Assembly: GCA_963769945.1 (NCBI GenBank)
Contig: CAVYOA010000001.1
Coordinates: 1-64,000 of the forward strand
DNA length: 64,000 nucleotides
From: WHSW01 sp963769945
Lineage (GTDB): Bacteria; Actinomycetota; Thermoleophilia; Solirubrobacterales; 70-9
Direction of reading: 5' to 3'
Shown: piece by piece, positions 26,205 through 35,025 of the stretch
Layout of the letters: each line of letters opens with the position of its first letter
How positions within the stretch are numbered: the first letter of the stretch is position 1
Notes under the pieces: model-generated
Told to the model about the DNA's origin: nothing
What the model saw: only the letters and a program-made list of their open reading frames with translations
The model's database searches: none
Program-made: the position numbers and the translations under genes

Positions 26205-28298
26205 CTAGGCGCCGACGCCGGCTTCGTCGGTCGCGGTGGCCTCGGCGATCACCTTCTGGGCGATATGCCCGGGAACCTCCTCGTAGCGCGCAAACTCCAT
26301 CGTGAAGTCGCCGCGGCCGCCGGTGATAGCGCGCAGGTCCGGGGCGTAGTCGAGCACCTCGGCCATCGGCACCTCGGCCTTGATCTCGGTCGCCGAGCCC
26401 TTCGGCTCCATCCCGAGCGGGTGCCCCCGGCGCGAGTTGAGATCGCCAATGACGTCGCCGACGACGTCCTCGGGCACGGCGATCGTCATCTGCATGATCG
26501 GCTCCAGCAGGAACGCGTCTGCCTCGCCAACCGCCTGCTTGAACGCCATCGAGCCGGCGATCTTGAACGCCATCTCCGAGGAGTCGACGTTGTGGTGCTG
26601 GCCGTCGTATAGACGCACCTTGACGTCCTTCATCGGATAGCCCGCGAGGACACCGTTTGCCATCGCCTCGGCGATGCCCTTCTCGACCGCGGGGATGAAG
26701 CCGCCCGGGATCACGCCGCCCTTGATCGCGTTGACGAACTCGAAGCCCGCTCCGGCCTCGTTGGGCTCGATCTCGATGTGGCAGTCGCCGAACTGGCCCC
26801 TGCCACCGGTCTGCTTCTTATAACGCCCGTGTGCCTTGGCGGCGCGTCGAATCGTCTCGATGTAGGGCACCTGCGGCGGGTGCAGCACGATCTCGGCGCC
26901 GAAACGCTGCTTCATCCGGTCGACGATCACCTCGACGTGGATCTGGCTCAACCCGGCGATGATCTGCTCACCGGTCTGGGGGTCGCGATGAACGTCGAGC
27001 GTCGGATCCTCCTCGCTCAGGCGCCGGATCGCGGTCGCGGCCTTGTCCTCGTCGTTGGTCGTCTTCGCCTCATAGGCGAACGCCATCACAGGCGCCGGCA
27101 GATCGAGCGGGGGAAAGTGCACCTTGGTCTCACGCGAGGCGAGGATGTCGCCCGCGGTTGTCTCACGCAGCTTGGGGACGGCGCCGATGTCGCCGGGGCC
27201 GAGCTCTGAGATCGGCGTCATCTCCTTGCCCTCCGGTGCCGCAAGCTGGCCGATGCGCTCTTTCTCGCGCTTGGAGACGTTTTGCACGTGCGAGTCGGAG
27301 GCGAGCACGCCGGAGTAGACGCGAATCAGGTTGATCCGGCCCGTGTAGGGGTCGGCGGTGGTCTTGAACACGTAGGCGAGCAGGTCGCCGTCCTCATCTG
27401 GCGCGATCTCCTCGGCGTGCTCGTCTGCGTCAAGCGCCTTGGCGCCGCCGTGCATCGCCGGCGACGGCAGGTCTTCGACCAGCGCCTCGAGCAGACGGTT
27501 GGTGCCGAGGTTGCGCGTGGCGACGCCGCAGGTGACCGGAAACAGATGGCCCTCGTTGACACCCTTCTTCAAAGCCGTGACGAGCTCGGCATGAGAGATC
27601 TCCTCGCCCTCGAGATAGCGCTCCATGAGCTCGTCGGAGTTCTCGGCGACCTCGTCCATCAGCTTCTCGCGGTACTCCTCGGCCTGCGCGCGCAACTCGT
27701 CGGGAATCTCGATCTCACGGGCGCTGTCGCGACCCTCGCCCTCGTACTCGAACGCGGTCATGTCGATCAGGTCGATCACACCTCGGACCTCGTGCTCGGA
27801 GCCGATCGGGATCTCGGTCGCGACGACGTGGACGCCAAAGGCTGCCTTGAGCGACTCGAGACAGCGAAAGAAGTCGGCGCGCTCGCGGTCGAGCATGTTG
27901 ACGAACACCAGCCGCGAGAGACCTTCCTCGGCGGCGCGCCGCCAGAGGCGCTCGGTGTGGACCTCGACTCCCATGACGGCGTTGATGACGAATACAGCGG
28001 AGTCGACGACCCGCAGCGCGCCGAGGGTGTCGGCAACGAAGCTCGGCTCGCCGGGCGTATCGAGCATGTTGACCTTGCGCCCGTCGTGCTCGAACGAGGT
28101 CACGGCCGCACCGATCGACATGCCGCGCGACTGCTCATCGGGCTCGAAGTCGCAGACCGTGGTCCCATCTTCGACTCGGCCAAGGCGATTGACGACCCCC
28201 GACTCGAACAGGATCGCTTCGGCGAGGCTTGTCTTGCCACTGCCCCGGTGGCCTACGAGCGCCACGTTTCGGATGCGGTCGGGAGCCTTGTGGGGCAT
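26205..28298 (-). CDS. Elongation factor G-like GTPase (EF-G2)
   Basis: A 697-residue EF-G paralogue with the full domain order. The G domain has P-loop GHRGSGKTS (about 17-25), G3 as DTPGEPSF instead of DTPGHVDF, and the G4 region FVNMLDRE instead of NKxD. Domain II begins AYVFKTTADPYTGRI. Domain IV has GGRGQFGDCHIEIEP, and domain V has RRGHPLGMEP. The changed G3 and G4 motifs identify the EF-G-like group found beside the main FusA in many actinobacteria. Its role in translation is uncertain. It follows the sigma factor gene by 9 bp, so the two are likely co-transcribed. Confidence 0.88.
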   Translation of the reverse strand: MPHKAPDRIRNVALVGHRGSGKTSLAEAILFESGVVNRLGRVEDGTTVCDFEPDEQSRGMSIGAAVTSFEHDGRKVNMLDTPGEPSFVADTLGALRVVDSAVFVINAVMGVEVHTERLWRRAAEEGLSRLVFVNMLDRERADFFRCLESLKAAFGVHVVATEIPIGSEHEVRGVIDLIDMTAFEYEGEGRDSAREIEIPDELRAQAEEYREKLMDEVAENSDELMERYLEGEEISHAELVTALKKGVNEGHLFPVTCGVATRNLGTNRLLEALVEDLPSPAMHGGAKALDADEHAEEIAPDEDGDLLAYVFKTTADPYTGRINLIRVYSGVLASDSHVQNVSKREKERIGQLAAPEGKEMTPISELGPGDIGAVPKLRETTAGDILASRETKVHFPPLDLPAPVMAFAYEAKTTNDEDKAATAIRRLSEEDPTLDVHRDPQTGEQIIAGLSQIHVEVIVDRMKQRFGAEIVLHPPQVPYIETIRRAAKAHGRYKKQTGGRGQFGDCHIEIEPNEAGAGFEFVNAIKGGVIPGGFIPAVEKGIAEAMANGVLAGYPMKDVKVRLYDGQHHNVDSSEMAFKIAGSMAFKQAVGEADAFLLEPIMQMTIAVPEDVVGDVIGDLNSRRGHPLGMEPKGSATEIKAEVPMAEVLDYAPDLRAITGGRGDFTMEFARYEEVPGHIAQKVIAEATATDEAGVGA

Positions 28299-28307
28299 CC
28301 CGAGAAC

Positions 28308-29081
28308 CTACAAGACGAAGCGGGAGCGCAGGCCGATGACGGCCTTCGTATGCAGCTGGGAAACGCGCGACTCGGTCACGCCGAGGACCTCGCCGATCTC
28401 GCGCAGGGTCAGGTTCTCGTAGTAATAGAGCGCGATCACGAGACGCTCGCGCTCGGGCAGGCCCTCGATCGCGTCGGCGAGGCGATCCTTGAGCTCCGAC
28501 GCATGCGCCTCAGACTCGGGATCGACGGCGCCGGGGTCTTGAATCGTGTCGAGGATCGAGATCTGACTGCCGCCCTCAGGATCGGCGAAGGTCCAGAGAT
28601 CGTCGAGCGCCAGCACCGATGAATTCGCGATCTGAAGCAGGACGTCCTGAAACTCCGCCACCGTGAGCTCCAGCTTCTCCGACATCTCCTCGTCGGTCGG
28701 AGAGCGTCCGAGAGCGCCTTCGAGCGCGTGGTGGGCGCGTTCGACCTCGCGCGCGCGAGCGCGAACCGAGCGCGGGACCCAGTCGAGCGAGCGCAACTCG
28801 TCGATGATCGCGCCCTTGACCCTGGCGACGGCGAAGGTCTCGAACTTGATCTCGCGCTCCATGTCGAAGCGCTCGATCGCGCCGATCAGGCCGAGCAGTC
28901 CGTAGGAGATCAGGTCGGACTCCTCAACGTGGGAGGGCAAGCCCGACGCCATTCGCCCGGCGATGAACTTGACCAAGGGCGAGTAGGCGACGACCAGGCG
29001 CTCGCGGGCCTTTTCGTCGTCCTCGAGCTTGTAACGACGCCACAGCTCTCGTAGCTCGACCGCTTTGACGTTCGTTTCCAT
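28308..29081 (-). CDS. whiG: Sigma-28 family RNA polymerase sigma factor (WhiG/FliA-like)
   Basis: A 257-residue group 3 sigma factor. Region 2 (ERLVVAYSPLVKFIAGRM, DLISYGLLGLIGAIERFD, FETFAVARVKGAIIDELRSLDWVPRSVR) contains the family's signature. Region 3 follows (RSPTDEEMSEKLELT), and region 4 holds LPERERLVIALYYYENLTLREIGEVLGV with a helix-turn-helix. No flagellar genes are in view, so a WhiG-like developmental role is as likely as motility. Start at ATG 29081. It lies downstream of the Xer recombinase and upstream of EF-G2 on the same strand. Confidence 0.9.
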   Translation of the reverse strand: METNVKAVELRELWRRYKLEDDEKARERLVVAYSPLVKFIAGRMASGLPSHVEESDLISYGLLGLIGAIERFDMEREIKFETFAVARVKGAIIDELRSLDWVPRSVRARAREVERAHHALEGALGRSPTDEEMSEKLELTVAEFQDVLLQIANSSVLALDDLWTFADPEGGSQISILDTIQDPGAVDPESEAHASELKDRLADAIEGLPERERLVIALYYYENLTLREIGEVLGVTESRVSQLHTKAVIGLRSRFVL

Positions 29082-29106
29082 CTCTCCTCAGCAGGGACGT
29101 TATCGT

Positions 29107-29124
29107 CGCGCGCTCAAGCGCGCG
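29107..29124. repeat. CGCGCGCT-CA-AGCGCGCG hairpin at the Xer stop
   Basis: A perfect 8-bp inverted repeat with a 2-base loop spans the stop codon of the recombinase gene (29114-29116), 26 bp before the sigma factor start. No T-run follows. It could reduce read-through into the sigma gene or protect the mRNA end. Confidence 0.4.
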
Positions 29125-30055
29125 GGTGTGCCTTTGCGTATTCGCTTTGCAGCCGCGACGGCTCGACGCGGGTGTAGACCTGAGTTGTCGACACGCTCGA
29201 GTGTCCCAGCAATTCTTGAATCGAGCGCAGGTCAGCCCCACCCTCGAGCAGATGCGTGGCAAAGGAATGGCGCAACGTGTGCGGTGAGATCCGCCCGCTA
29301 ACCGCCGCCTCGCGCACCCATATCTCCAGCCGTCGGCGCACATCGGAGGGCGAGAGGCGACGCCCGCGACGCGAGAGAAACAGTGCCTTCTCAGCGGCCG
29401 GGGGGCAGAGCGCGTGCCGCGCACTCTCGAGGTAGCGGCGCAGCGCCCGCTGGGCCGGTTCACCGATCGGCATCACCCGAGTCTTTGCGCCCTTGCCGGT
29501 GACGCGGATCGTTTCCGCGTCGAAGTCGAGATCCTCGACGTCGGCGTTGACGATCTCCTCGGCGCGCAACCCGGACGAGTAAGCGAGCTCGAACAAGGCT
29601 CGATCGCGAACCTGTAGCGGCGTCGTCGCCGGGATCCGGTCGAGGAGCTTTGCGACCTCCTCGCGGCCGAGCACCCGCGGCAGGTGGGAGTCGCGCTTGG
29701 GTGTCGGCAGAAGATCGGCGGGATTGGCAGTGATCGCACCGGTGGCGACGAGATGCTGGTGAAAGGCGCGAGTCGCGGTCAGCTTGCGGGCGACGCTCGC
29801 TTTGGCCAAGCGCCGCTCAGAGAGCACCGCGGCATAAGCGCGAAGGTCGCGATAGGCAAGCTCTCCCGGCTCGCGTTGACGCTCCGAGGCCCAGGCCGCG
29901 AGCTCGATCAGGTCACGCCCGTAAGCACGCAGCGTTTGCGCCGACGAGCCGCGGCTTCGCAGCTCCTGCGCATAAGCGCTCAGTGCGGCTTCCCAGGCCG
30001 GGCTCGCCTCGAGATCCTCCCTAGGGGTCGCCGCAATCACGGTTCGCTCGCTCAT
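29114..30055 (-). CDS. xerD: Tyrosine recombinase XerC/XerD family
   Basis: About 313 residues from ATG 30055; an ATG at 30073 and a longer frame to 30112 also exist. The N-terminal SAM-like core-binding domain (AWEAALSAYAQELRSRG ... LRAYGRDLIEL) is followed by the catalytic domain with Arg in SSGLRAEEI, Lys in VTGKGAKTR, HTLRHSF, the second His in LLGHSSV and Tyr in TTQVYTRV. Its length and lack of extra domains fit chromosome-dimer-resolving Xer enzymes rather than phage integrases. XerC and XerD cannot be told apart from one gene. Genomic context is housekeeping, not an island. Confidence 0.88.
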   Translation of the reverse strand: MSERTVIAATPREDLEASPAWEAALSAYAQELRSRGSSAQTLRAYGRDLIELAAWASERQREPGELAYRDLRAYAAVLSERRLAKASVARKLTATRAFHQHLVATGAITANPADLLPTPKRDSHLPRVLGREEVAKLLDRIPATTPLQVRDRALFELAYSSGLRAEEIVNADVEDLDFDAETIRVTGKGAKTRVMPIGEPAQRALRRYLESARHALCPPAAEKALFLSRRGRRLSPSDVRRRLEIWVREAAVSGRISPHTLRHSFATHLLEGGADLRSIQELLGHSSVSTTQVYTRVEPSRLQSEYAKAHPRA

Positions 30056-30145
30056 CCGTCCCAAATTCGCCATCTGCCCAACTTTGCCTTCAGGTGAGGC
30101 GGCGAAAACCAAGCAGGTCCCGATATGCGCCGGTTTGCAGCCGCC

Positions 30146-31183
30146 TCAGCCGATGTAGATGGGGGTGCCGACTGGAACTTGGTCATAAAGCTCGATCACG
30201 TCGGCGACGGCCATTCGCACGCAGCCGTGTGAGGCGGCGGAGCCAAGCGAGCCGACGTCGTCGGTGCCATGGATGCCGGCACCGGCGTAAATGCCCATCC
30301 AGCGTTCCTTCAGCGGATTCTCGGGCACCCCACCGGGGACAACCGTTCCGGCAAGATCGCCCGCCCAGTCGGAGTTGGGCACGTTCCAAACCGGGTCCAC
30401 AGCCTTGTTTTCGATGTTGTAGAGGCCCTCGGGGGTGTCGAAGCCCTGCGCCCCGATCGCGACCGTGTAGGTCTTCGCGGGCTTGAGGTCCTTCCACAGC
30501 GTGAGCTCGAAGCTCGAGCGGTTGACCGTCAGGTAGGTCGGATAGGTCGCGGCGAGCTCGTCCGTCGTCACCTCGGGCTTGACGATCTCAACCGGCAGCG
30601 CGGCGGTGCGGCTGTGCGGGCTCTGCACCGCGGCCTCGAGGCGCGAGCGAAGCTTCGATTCGTCGACCACGCGGCCGTCGTGCCCCTGGACGGCGGCAAG
30701 ATCGCCGGAGCTGGGTTCGATCGTGGCGTTGACCGCCTCCGTGTTGACCTCGGCCGAAACCTTGGCGATGAACTCATCCAAGGCGTTGTCGGAGTAGGTG
30801 ATCTGCGGGGAGATCGCAACATCCACCTCGCCCCCCGTGGCGTAGCGCCAGACGCGCGTCGGCAGGCCACCTTCCTGGCTCTCTTCGAGGGCGCGATCGA
30901 CCATTCCCTCGACGTCGGATGAGACCTTCAGCTGCTTGGGTGAGAGCTGATACTTGACCCCGTCGTACTTGACGACGACGTGATTTCGCAGCGGGGCGAC
31001 GAGCTTCTTGTCGACGGTCTCGCTGGCCTGCGAGACGGTCATGCCGCCGACGTCGACGCCACCGATCGTCACCCCTTCGGCGATCTCATCCGAGCGCGAG
31101 GAGTCCCAGGCGTAGGCACCGACTGCGCCGGCGAGCATCAGCACGACGAGAAACACGACCGCTATTTGGATCTTCTTGACCAC
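30146..31183 (-). CDS. L,D-transpeptidase (YkuD) with PG_binding_4-like domain
   Basis: GTG start at 31183; 345 residues. An N-terminal membrane anchor (IAVVFLVVLMLAGAVGAYA) is followed by a region like the PG_binding_4 domain of VanW-type proteins (GVTIGGVDVGGMTVSQA, then YQLSPKQLKV). The C-terminal YkuD catalytic domain (about 215-345) has IHGTDDVGSLGSAASHGCVRM, with the catalytic Cys and His. It forms 3-3 cross-links in peptidoglycan, outside the membrane. No operon partner is evident; it lies between the Xer gene and the epimerase. Confidence 0.9.
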   Translation of the reverse strand: MVKKIQIAVVFLVVLMLAGAVGAYAWDSSRSDEIAEGVTIGGVDVGGMTVSQASETVDKKLVAPLRNHVVVKYDGVKYQLSPKQLKVSSDVEGMVDRALEESQEGGLPTRVWRYATGGEVDVAISPQITYSDNALDEFIAKVSAEVNTEAVNATIEPSSGDLAAVQGHDGRVVDESKLRSRLEAAVQSPHSRTAALPVEIVKPEVTTDELAATYPTYLTVNRSSFELTLWKDLKPAKTYTVAIGAQGFDTPEGLYNIENKAVDPVWNVPNSDWAGDLAGTVVPGGVPENPLKERWMGIYAGAGIHGTDDVGSLGSAASHGCVRMAVADVIELYDQVPVGTPIYIG

Positions 31184-31272
31184 GAGCTCAATCAGTGTAG
31201 GGAGCGATTTATTACCTACCCCCTGGCTTCATCTACGTTGCAACCGGTAGTTCAGATCTAAGCCGCTTGCAG

Positions 31273-31304
31273 GGGTTTCCAGAACCTCGGAGGTTCAGAA
31301 ACCC
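31273..31304 (-). terminator. Strong hairpin at the epimerase stop
   Basis: A long inverted repeat (GGGTTTC, then GAACCT with AGGTTC and GAAACCC) spans the epimerase stop codon at 31295-31297. No T-run follows on the minus strand, but the stem is strong and the operon appears to end here. Confidence 0.5.
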
Positions 31305-32392
31305 AGCGGCTCACGATCTGCGGCGACCCCTTCGCTGGTGCCGCGCGAGCGTTTGACATGAGGACTCCAGCGCAGGAACTCCTCGACCTCGCGCTCGTAG
31401 TGATACCCGTCCGTGCGACCGCGTAAAACCGGCAATAGCCTCAGGTGCTCGCCGAGACGAGCGACCGCCTCGCGTGAGGTAAACCCGTACTCGAAGCCCG
31501 TGGCTTTGTAGAGGCGGTTGTCGACCCCGCGCCCGAAACGCATCAGGTTCGCGAGCTCGTCCGGAATGCGAAAGCCGAGCCGGCGCAGCGGTCCGAGGAG
31601 CAGATGGCTGCCGAATGGGGGCAGCACGGGCAGGGCCCGCTTGCCGACCAATGAGATCGCCTCGGAGAGCGCCAGGACACCGTCGGCGGCGACGTTGAAT
31701 GTGCCCGGGAGCTTGTTCAGCGCCGCGTGCTCGAGGGCGTGGACGATGTCGTCCTCGTGAACAAACTGGAGCCTTGGGTCGAAACCGAGGACCATCGGCA
31801 CCGCCGGCAGCGCAAACATGCGCGTGAAGCTGGTCTCGACATCGGGCCCGAGCACGTTCGCGCAACGCAGCGTCGTGACGGTGACCTCGGGCCGCTTGTC
31901 GGCGAAGTCGGCAACGGCCTGCTCGGCCTCGACGATGTCGCGCTCGAGCATCGACCCGGGCTTGTGCGGGCGGCGCATGCGCTCGGTGAAGAAGGCCGGA
32001 TCGTCCTGTTCGGAGCCATAGAACTGGGTCGAGCTCTTGAATACGAACTTGCGCACCGGCGAGTCCGAACCGGTGCAGGCGGCGAGGATGTTCATCGTCC
32101 CGATGACATTGTTTTCGTGTGTGAAGCGAGTTGACGCCGCGAGCGAGTTGACGATCAGCCTGGTGTCGATCACGGTGTCGATCTCGGCCGCGCGGACGAT
32201 GCGCTGAATCAGCGAATGCTGGTTCGAGACCTTGACGAACTCCGTCCGCTCGAGCTCGCGCCTCGGTTCGCGCGTGTCGACCCCGATGATCGTCTCGATC
32301 TGCTCGAAGCCCTCGAGTGCCTCGGCCAGGCGCGCGCCCCAGTAAGTGGCGAGGCCGGTGACGAGGACTCGCCTCGAAGTCAGGTCAGCCAT
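31295..32392 (-). CDS. NAD-dependent epimerase/dehydratase family protein
   Basis: From ATG 32392 the protein has 365 residues. The Rossmann start is RRVLVTGLATYWGARLAEAL, with a loosened glycine motif. NVIGTMNILAAC, KSSTQFYGSEQDD (Tyr near the catalytic position) and GTFNVAADGVLALSEA follow, typical of extended SDR epimerases. Its start overlaps the acyltransferase stop as TGATG, implying coupled translation. The same epimerase plus PlsC-like pair is conserved in mycobacteria (Rv0501-Rv0502 region). The substrate is unknown; a sugar-nucleotide or cell-envelope role is an inference. Confidence 0.82.
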   Translation of the reverse strand: MADLTSRRVLVTGLATYWGARLAEALEGFEQIETIIGVDTREPRRELERTEFVKVSNQHSLIQRIVRAAEIDTVIDTRLIVNSLAASTRFTHENNVIGTMNILAACTGSDSPVRKFVFKSSTQFYGSEQDDPAFFTERMRRPHKPGSMLERDIVEAEQAVADFADKRPEVTVTTLRCANVLGPDVETSFTRMFALPAVPMVLGFDPRLQFVHEDDIVHALEHAALNKLPGTFNVAADGVLALSEAISLVGKRALPVLPPFGSHLLLGPLRRLGFRIPDELANLMRFGRGVDNRLYKATGFEYGFTSREAVARLGEHLRLLPVLRGRTDGYHYEREVEEFLRWSPHVKRSRGTSEGVAADREPLGF

Positions 32393-33318
32393 CAGCCGAA
32401 CCAGACCGATTTTCGCTTGGCGACCATCTCGTGCAGGTTCTCCTGGATCCGCGCTCTGATCTCCTGCGAGACGGTCTGGACCAGGGCCTTGTCGTGCACC
32501 GCCTCCGCCCCGCCGAGCTCGACCGTGTCGATCGGCTCGAGAAAGCGAATCTTGAACTTCGCCGGCAGGTATCCGAGCATCCCCAGCGGCCCGGCCCAGG
32601 GAAACGTCGGCGTGATCGGGAAATAGATCAGGCCGGTGAGCCGCTGCAGCGCCGGCACGTGGGCGAAGATCGGTGCCGCCTCCTCGGCGCCGACGACGCA
32701 GATCGGCACCAGCTTGGCCTCGGCCCGCATCGCCGCCTCGACGAAGCCGCCGCGGCCGAAACGACGCAGGCGATAGCGATCCTTGTAGAGCTTCTCGGTT
32801 CCCTTGCGGCCTTCGGGGAACACGAGCACCAGCTGGCGCTCGTCGTAGAGCAGCCGATGAACGTTGGCTGGATGTGCGGCGACGCCACCGATCTTCGGGA
32901 TCAGCATCGAGAAGCCGGGATAGCCCTTGAAGAAATGCTCGACCGTGAGATAGAGGGGCCGCGGGCTGGGATGCTCCTCGTGAATGGCCTTGGCGATCAT
33001 CGCGGCATCGGGTGGCAGCGCACCCGAGTGGTTCGAGATCAGCAGCGCCCCTCCCCGGTCCGGCACGTTCTCGACTCCCTCGACCTCGACCCTGAACCAG
33101 TAGCGATAGAAGAACTCGTACAGGGTCTGGTCGAAGACTCCCTCGACTCGCTCGGAGCGACCCCAGTCGTTGAGCGTGCGGTCGGGCTCGAGCGCGGGCA
33201 GCAGATCGCGCATGACCTCCGCCGGACGGCGTTCGGGGAGCAGGTCGGGCGAGCTCGCAGCCTCGAGTTCGTCGGGGGTTAGCTCGTCGCTGCGCGAGAG
33301 GGAAGTTCGGTCGGCCAT
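32392..33318 (-). CDS. PlsC-type lysophospholipid acyltransferase family protein
   Basis: A 308-residue protein from ATG 33318. The acyltransferase domain has SNHSGALPPDAAM (relaxed HX4D), KGYPGFSMLIPKIGGV, LVFPEGRKG (motif III) and the late motif AKLVPICVVGAEE. An N-terminal extension of about 60 charged residues precedes it. The GALPPD variant is common in actinobacterial relatives of this protein. It should transfer fatty acyl groups at the membrane face, with unknown acceptor. It is the first gene of a coupled pair with the epimerase and is divergent from the 5-FCL-like gene 33 bp away. Confidence 0.82.
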   Translation of the reverse strand: MADRTSLSRSDELTPDELEAASSPDLLPERRPAEVMRDLLPALEPDRTLNDWGRSERVEGVFDQTLYEFFYRYWFRVEVEGVENVPDRGGALLISNHSGALPPDAAMIAKAIHEEHPSPRPLYLTVEHFFKGYPGFSMLIPKIGGVAAHPANVHRLLYDERQLVLVFPEGRKGTEKLYKDRYRLRRFGRGGFVEAAMRAEAKLVPICVVGAEEAAPIFAHVPALQRLTGLIYFPITPTFPWAGPLGMLGYLPAKFKIRFLEPIDTVELGGAEAVHDKALVQTVSQEIRARIQENLHEMVAKRKSVWFG

Positions 33319-33351
33319 GAGATCGGAGACGAGCCATAGTATCCGGGGCCA

Positions 33352-34065
33352 ATGCGCTCGAAGGACCAGGTGAGGCGAGCGGTATGGAAAGCGATGGATC
33401 GCGAGGGCGTCTCGCGGTTCCCCGGCGCCGAGGGCAGGATCCCGAACTTCGCCGGCGCCAAGCTCGCCGCTGAGAAGCTCGCCGGCCATCGCACCTGGAA
33501 GCGCGCGCGGACGATCAAGGCGAACCCTGACTCGCCCCAGACGCATGCCCGCCGTCGTGCTCTCGAGGAGGGCAAGACGCTGGTCATGGCCGTACCCCGC
33601 CTACGCGATCAACACCCGTTCAGATTGCTCGACCCACGCAACCTCAGCGCCGAGCAGGTGCGCGAGGCCGCGACAATCAAAGGCGCGCTCAAGCACGGTC
33701 GCATCGTCGCCGACGACGAGCTGCCCGAGATCGACATCGTCCTCTGTGGAACCGTCGCGGCGAACCTCAACGGCGCCCGCATCGGCAAGGGCGGCGGCTT
33801 CTCCGACATCGAGTACGGCCTGCTGATCGAAGCGGGCAAGATCGACAGCCACACCGTGGTGGTCACGACCTGCCATCCACTTCAGATCGTGCGCGAGAAC
33901 CTGATGATGACCGACCACGACCTCCCGGTCGACCTGGTCGCGACCCCGCGCGCTGTGATCGAGGTCGAGCGCGACTACGACAGGCCTCGCGGCATCCTCT
34001 GGAACCATCTGCAACCGCCGCAGATTCACGAGATCCCCATCCTGGAACGCATGGGCTACGCGTGA
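33352..34065 (+). CDS. 5-formyltetrahydrofolate cyclo-ligase family protein
   Basis: A 237-residue protein. KDQVRRAVWKAM begins the fold, LVMAVPRL and the glycine-rich nucleotide loop ARIGKGGGFSDIEYGLL (about 146-162) follow, and VVVTTCHPLQIV lies near the end. These match the 5-FCL/MTHFS-like family, closest to its longer MTHFSD-like branch. Canonical members convert 5-formyl-THF to methenyl-THF using ATP; this branch may do something else. ATG start at 33352. The following hydrolase starts 27 bp downstream. Confidence 0.78.
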   Translation: MRSKDQVRRAVWKAMDREGVSRFPGAEGRIPNFAGAKLAAEKLAGHRTWKRARTIKANPDSPQTHARRRALEEGKTLVMAVPRLRDQHPFRLLDPRNLSAEQVREAATIKGALKHGRIVADDELPEIDIVLCGTVAANLNGARIGKGGGFSDIEYGLLIEAGKIDSHTVVVTTCHPLQIVRENLMMTDHDLPVDLVATPRAVIEVERDYDRPRGILWNHLQPPQIHEIPILERMGYA

Positions 34066-34092
34066 GGCGCCTGCAAAGCTTCGTCTGACACC

Positions 34093-35025
34093 TTGAGCCG
34101 TCCAGATCCTACGCCCGCCGATGGACCCGATCCCTACGGCAATCCCGAGCCCGAGTGGCTCGAGATCAACTGGGCCGAGCACCGCAAGACCATCGACGTA
34201 GCTGAAGCCGAGGTCAACTTCGTCGAGATGGGGCCCGCCGATGAGGCGGCTCAGCATCCGCTGGCGATCGTCTTCGTCCACGGCCTCTCCGGCTGCTGGC
34301 AGAACTGGCTCGAGAACATCCCCCACTTCGCCGAGCGCCATCGCGTGCTCGCGCTCGACCTGCCGGGCTTCGGCGATTCGCCCGCGCCCGAGTGGGAAGT
34401 CTCGGTGCGCAACTACGGCAAGCTCGTGCTCGACTTCTGCGATGCGGTCGGAGTCGACGACTGCGCCATCGTCGGCAGCTCGCTCGGCGGCTTCGTCGCA
34501 GCCGAGGCGGCGATCCGCGAGCCGGAGCGCTTCGAGCAGCTGGTCTTGGTCTCAGCCGCGGGCGTCTCGAGCGCCCGGCTGCGAAAGCGCCCGGTCGCCG
34601 TGCTCGCCCGGATGATGGCCGCCGGCACCCCGGTCGCCTTCCAGGCGCAGACGCGTGCCGTGCGCCGCAGCCGCGCGCGAACGATGGCCTTCTCCGGCCT
34701 CTTCGACGACCCCAACGCCCTGCGCCCGGAGCTGATCTCGGAGTTCTTCGAGGGTGGGATGCGCGGCGAGTCGTTCGTCGAGGCGCTGACCGAGCTCGCC
34801 GGCTATGACTTCCTCGACCGCCTCGAGCAGGTCGAGGTTCCGACGCTGATCGTCTGGGGAAGACAGGATCGTGTCGTCCCCCCGCGCGACGCGCTCGAAT
34901 ACGAACGCCTGCTGAGCAACGCCGAGCTTGTCGTCTTCGACAACTGCGGCCACGTGCCGATGGCAGAACGCCCGCTGCGCTTCAACCGCACGCTTGGCGC
35001 CTTCCTCGCTGACGCTAAACCGTGA
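34093..35025 (+). CDS. Alpha/beta hydrolase, Ser-nucleophile type
   Basis: The best start is TTG 34093, because the residues before the first ATG (EWLEINWAEHRKTIDV) belong to the fold. The 310-residue protein has VFVHGLSGCWQNW (oxyanion), the nucleophile elbow IVGSSLGGFVA near 130, an acid in GRQDRVVPP near 258, and the catalytic His in NCGHVPMAERP near 289. It could be an esterase, lipase or C-C hydrolase. Its end overlaps the convergent ilvD stop by 11 bp. Confidence 0.82.
   Translation: MSRPDPTPADGPDPYGNPEPEWLEINWAEHRKTIDVAEAEVNFVEMGPADEAAQHPLAIVFVHGLSGCWQNWLENIPHFAERHRVLALDLPGFGDSPAPEWEVSVRNYGKLVLDFCDAVGVDDCAIVGSSLGGFVAAEAAIREPERFEQLVLVSAAGVSSARLRKRPVAVLARMMAAGTPVAFQAQTRAVRRSRARTMAFSGLFDDPNALRPELISEFFEGGMRGESFVEALTELAGYDFLDRLEQVEVPTLIVWGRQDRVVPPRDALEYERLLSNAELVVFDNCGHVPMAERPLRFNRTLGAFLADAKP

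Noticed and set aside
27282..28622. A 446-codon plus-strand frame
   Set aside because: It is antisense to EF-G2 and the sigma factor, both with clear motifs.
32393..33352. N-terminal extension giving a 685-codon epimerase
   Set aside because: The extension is an out-of-frame shadow of the acyltransferase gene. The epimerase fold starts at MADLTSRRV with a TGATG overlap.
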